Assembly (NCBI GenBank): GCA_002391525.1
Contig: DGFE01000236.1
Coordinates: 1 to 10,607, forward strand
Direction of reading: 5' to 3'
DNA from: Competibacteraceae bacterium UBA3908
GTDB lineage: Bacteria; Pseudomonadota; Gammaproteobacteria; Competibacterales; Competibacteraceae
Length of the DNA stretch: 10,607 nt
How positions within the stretch are numbered: position 1 is the stretch's first letter; each line of letters starts with the position of its first letter. The translations under genes were made by a program, and so were the position numbers. The notes beneath the pieces are model-generated. The model was given only the letters and a program-made list of their open reading frames with translations. It was not told the origin of the DNA and did no database searches. Of this stretch, positions 8,319 to 10,607 are shown piece after piece.

Positions 8319-9278
8319 ATGAACACAGGGCGGCGATGCCGGCCCGCGACGGGCCTGGCGCTGATGGCGCTGGTCGCGGTGGCGCTCGACGGGCTGGGAC
8401 CGCGGGCGGCGTCCGCGAAAAAGCTTTACAAATATCAGGATGCTTCCGGCGCCTGGGTGTTCACCGACAAGCCGCCCGCCGCCGAGGTGCCCACCGAAGT
8501 ACGCCCCCTGCCGGTCAGCGAGTTGCCGGCCAGGGTCGGCATTCGTAATCGCGGCACTCCGGAGGCGCCGGTGCTGGCGGTGGTCAACGACTATTACGGG
8601 CCGGTCGAAGTGGAAATCGACAGCGAGCGGTTGGAGAACATGCGCGCCGAACCGCCACTGCCGGTGCGGGTGGTGGCGCCGGCTCGCATGGAAACGACGG
8701 CCGTCGCGCTCAAACCGACCGGGCCGCGCTGGCGCTACGCCTACCGGGTCCGGGCGGTACTGGGCGATCCCACCGCCACGCATCGGCCCGAGCAGCCTTA
8801 CGCACCGCCGTTCGCGCCGGGACAGCGATTCCACATCGGCCAGGCGTTCGACGGCGCGTTCAGCCACCAGCATCCGCAGAGCCGCTATGCGGTGGACATC
8901 GCCCTGCCGCTGGGCACGCCGGTCCGCGCCGCCCGCGCCGGGATGGTGATGGAAGTGGCCGGCGACTTCTTCGATGGCGGCGCCGATCCCAAGTACCAAA
9001 CCCGCGCCAACGCGGTGCGGATCCTGCACGACGACGGCACGATGGCGGTGTACGCTCACCTGCACCCCGATTCGGCGCGGGTGGCGCCGGGACAACGGGT
9101 GGAACGCGGCGCCTGGCTGGCGAATTCCGGCAACACCGGTTATTCCACCGGCCCGCACCTGCACTTCGCGATCCAGCGCAACGCCGGGATGGAGCTGGTT
9201 TCCATCCCATTCGAGTTCGCCGGCGCCGATGGACGGGGCGTCGCGCCGGTCGCGGGAATGGTGCTGACGGCGCCGTGA
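8319..9278 (+). CDS. Secreted DUF4124-M23 family metallopeptidase
   Basis: Predicted envelope endopeptidase (LytM/lysostaphin-like, peptidoglycan cross-link cleavage in the family) of 319 residues. The N-terminus RRCRPATGLALMALVAVALDG ends in ASA at about residue 33 and looks like a signal peptide. A DUF4124 segment follows (KKLYKYQDASGAWVFTDKPP), then a middle domain of about 100 residues. The M23 domain begins near residue 175: a His-rich segment (SHQHPQSRYAVD, His183 or His185 with Asp193), YAHLHP with His247, and GPHLHF with His280 and His282. The zinc ligands His, Asp and His and the catalytic His are therefore all present, so it is probably active, unlike degenerate EnvC/NlpD activators. 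The spacing between the first His and Asp is longer than the classic HxxxD. The ribosome binding site is weak. It is convergent with the c-di-GMP gene. Confidence 0.9.
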   Translation: MNTGRRCRPATGLALMALVAVALDGLGPRAASAKKLYKYQDASGAWVFTDKPPAAEVPTEVRPLPVSELPARVGIRNRGTPEAPVLAVVNDYYGPVEVEIDSERLENMRAEPPLPVRVVAPARMETTAVALKPTGPRWRYAYRVRAVLGDPTATHRPEQPYAPPFAPGQRFHIGQAFDGAFSHQHPQSRYAVDIALPLGTPVRAARAGMVMEVAGDFFDGGADPKYQTRANAVRILHDDGTMAVYAHLHPDSARVAPGQRVERGAWLANSGNTGYSTGPHLHFAIQRNAGMELVSIPFEFAGADGRGVAPVAGMVLTAP

Positions 9279-9324
9279 GCGACATCCCGCTCCCCGCGGC
9301 CACCGCTCATCCGCCCCTTCCCGC

Positions 9325-10607
9325 CTACCCCTCCGCGCGGTCGCGAGCCAGAAAGGCGCGACGCAGGATTTCGCGCAGTTGCGGGAATGAAACAGGCTTC
9401 CGCAAAAACTTGTAGACCGCGCCTTCGTTGATCAGATCGATCAACTCCTCCGCCCCGCAGTCGTCGGCCATCACGATTCGCGGGATCCGCGGATAGAGTT
9501 CGCGGATGCGCCGGAAAAACCGGCCACCGTCTTCCGGTTCGCCCAGCCGGCGATCCGCCACCACCGCGCCGACCTCGTGGCTGGCGAGCAGGTCCAGCGC
9601 CGTCCGGGCATCGGCGGCGGCGAGCAGTCGGTATCCGTCCGGGCGGAGCGCCTCTACGATGGCCGCCAGGCTGGCCGGATCGCCATCGGCGACCAGCAGG
9701 ACGCGCTGGTCGCCGGCCAAGGCCGATTCAGCCGCCACGACCTGTTGGTGGCGGTCGAGCATGGCGGTGATTTCGCCGACCGGCAGCGGTCGGCTCAGGT
9801 AATAACCCTGGACCTCGTCGCAGTGCTTGGACTTGAGAAAGCGCAGTTGGGCTTCGTTCTCCACGCCCTCGGCGATGACCCGCAGCCCCATGCTTTCGGC
9901 CATGGCGATGACCGCCGTGGCGATGGCGGCGTCGTCGGGCTGCGAGTTGACTTCGCGCACGAACGCCTTGTCGATCTTGAGCCGGTCCAGCGGCAATTGT
10001 TTGAGCCGGCTCAAGCTCGAATAGCCGGTGCCGAAATCGTCGATGGCCAGTTGCACGCCGAGATCTTTGAGCGCCTGGAGCGTGAGGGTCGCGCCTTCCG
10101 GGTCCTTCATCAGCAGGCTTTCGGTGATCTCCAGTTCCAGCGCCTCCGGCGCGAGGCCGGTTTCCTCCAGAATCCGCGCCACCAGCCCCGGAAAACTCGG
10201 TTGCACGAATTGCAGAACGGAGATATTGACCGCCATCCGCTGCAAGCCGATCCCGGCGTCCTGCCAGGCCCTGGCCTGCCGGCAGGCGGTGCGCAACACC
10301 CATTCGCCGATGGGGATGATGAGGCCGGTTTCCTCGGCGAGCGGGATGAAATCGGCGGGTGACACCGCACCGAGCACGGCGCTCTGCCAGCGCAACAGCG
10401 CCTCGACCCCGCTGATGCGGCCGCTGGGCAGATCGAGTTGAGGTTGATAGTGAATGGACAACTCGTTCTGTTCGATGGCCTTGCGCAGCTGATTCTCCAT
10501 CGTCAGGCGTTTGAGGGCCACCTCGTTCAAGGTGGAATCGTAGAACCGGTAGAGGTTCCGGCCCTGGCGCTTGGCCAGATACATCGCCATGTCGGCATTC
10601 TTCAACA
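9325..10607 (-). CDS. GGDEF-EAL protein with C-terminal receiver domain, 5' end outside the window
   Basis: Cyclic-di-GMP turnover protein; 427 codons are visible and the gene runs off the right edge. The first codon in the window is TTG (Leu) within the tail of a GGDEF domain (KNADMAMYLAKRQGRNLYRF), so it is not a start. Counting that Leu as residue 1, the EAL phosphodiesterase domain spans about 35-290 with YQPQ (Gln55), EALLRW (Glu68), Asn127, ELEITE (Glu159, Glu162), IDDFG (Asp189, Asp190), LKID (Lys210) and AEGVE (Glu246). All expected metal and catalytic residues are kept, so hydrolysis of c-di-GMP to pGpG is likely. A receiver domain (about 300-420) follows the EAL domain. It keeps the phospho-acceptor Asp351 and Lys403, but has VADGD instead of the usual acidic pair and Ala380 where Thr or Ser is normal. 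Whether the GGDEF part is active cannot be seen. Confidence 0.95.
   Translation of the reverse strand, partial: LKNADMAMYLAKRQGRNLYRFYDSTLNEVALKRLTMENQLRKAIEQNELSIHYQPQLDLPSGRISGVEALLRWQSAVLGAVSPADFIPLAEETGLIIPIGEWVLRTACRQARAWQDAGIGLQRMAVNISVLQFVQPSFPGLVARILEETGLAPEALELEITESLLMKDPEGATLTLQALKDLGVQLAIDDFGTGYSSLSRLKQLPLDRLKIDKAFVREVNSQPDDAAIATAVIAMAESMGLRVIAEGVENEAQLRFLKSKHCDEVQGYYLSRPLPVGEITAMLDRHQQVVAAESALAGDQRVLLVADGDPASLAAIVEALRPDGYRLLAAADARTALDLLASHEVGAVVADRRLGEPEDGGRFFRRIRELYPRIPRIVMADDCGAEELIDLINEGAVYKFLRKPVSFPQLREILRRAFLARDRAEG

Noticed and set aside
9277..9310. Short inverted repeats (GAGCG/CGCTC) between the convergent M23 and EAL genes
   Set aside because: The stems are only 5-6 bp, with no T run on either strand, so a bidirectional terminator cannot be supported.

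Overview
The window is a GC-rich, gene-dense chromosomal segment that looks like the conserved core of a gammaproteobacterium. The marker proteins (a sigma-32 with an intact RpoH box, FtsY, RsmD, CoaD and an Alvin-type 2[4Fe-4S] ferredoxin) and their order resemble the ftsY neighbourhood I recall from Pseudomonas (ferredoxin, coaD, rsmD, two M16 peptidases, ftsY, ftsE, ftsX, rpoH). The genus cannot be fixed from the sequence; a purple-sulphur or Competibacter-like lineage would fit as well as a pseudomonad. I see no tRNA, rRNA, CRISPR array, insertion sequence, phage gene or sign of recent transfer.

Layout: positions 1-3042 are transcribed leftwards and hold ftsY, then rpoH, then a low-specificity L-threonine aldolase that runs off the left edge. 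A good intrinsic terminator lies between rpoH and the aldolase gene. A 98-bp divergent intergenic region (3043-3140) separates ftsY from a rightward series: catalytic M16 zinc peptidase, non-catalytic M16 partner, rsmD (ATGA overlap), coaD, ferredoxin, an atypical SDR (NAD(P)-binding) protein and a secreted DUF4124-M23 peptidase. The last gene, on the minus strand and convergent with the M23 gene, is a GGDEF-EAL-receiver cyclic-di-GMP protein cut by the right edge.

The strongest regulatory signal is a near-perfect CIRCE element, the operator of the HrcA heat-shock repressor (9-bp arms, 9-bp spacer, one mismatch), at 1905-1931 just upstream of rpoH. It spans exactly a sigma-70-like -35/-10 pair (TTGGCA, 18 bp, TAAGAT). 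This suggests that HrcA represses synthesis of the heat-shock sigma factor itself, joining two systems that often act on separate genes. The usual ftsE and ftsX genes are missing between ftsY and rpoH, and this promoter-operator sits in their place.

The genes otherwise belong to separate housekeeping tasks: protein targeting (ftsY), heat shock (rpoH), periplasmic proteolysis (the M16 pair), ribosome modification (rsmD), CoA synthesis (coaD), electron transfer (ferredoxin), envelope processing (M23) and c-di-GMP turnover (EAL protein). The M16 pair appears to be an obligate heterodimer, because each partner carries only half of the active-site residues.
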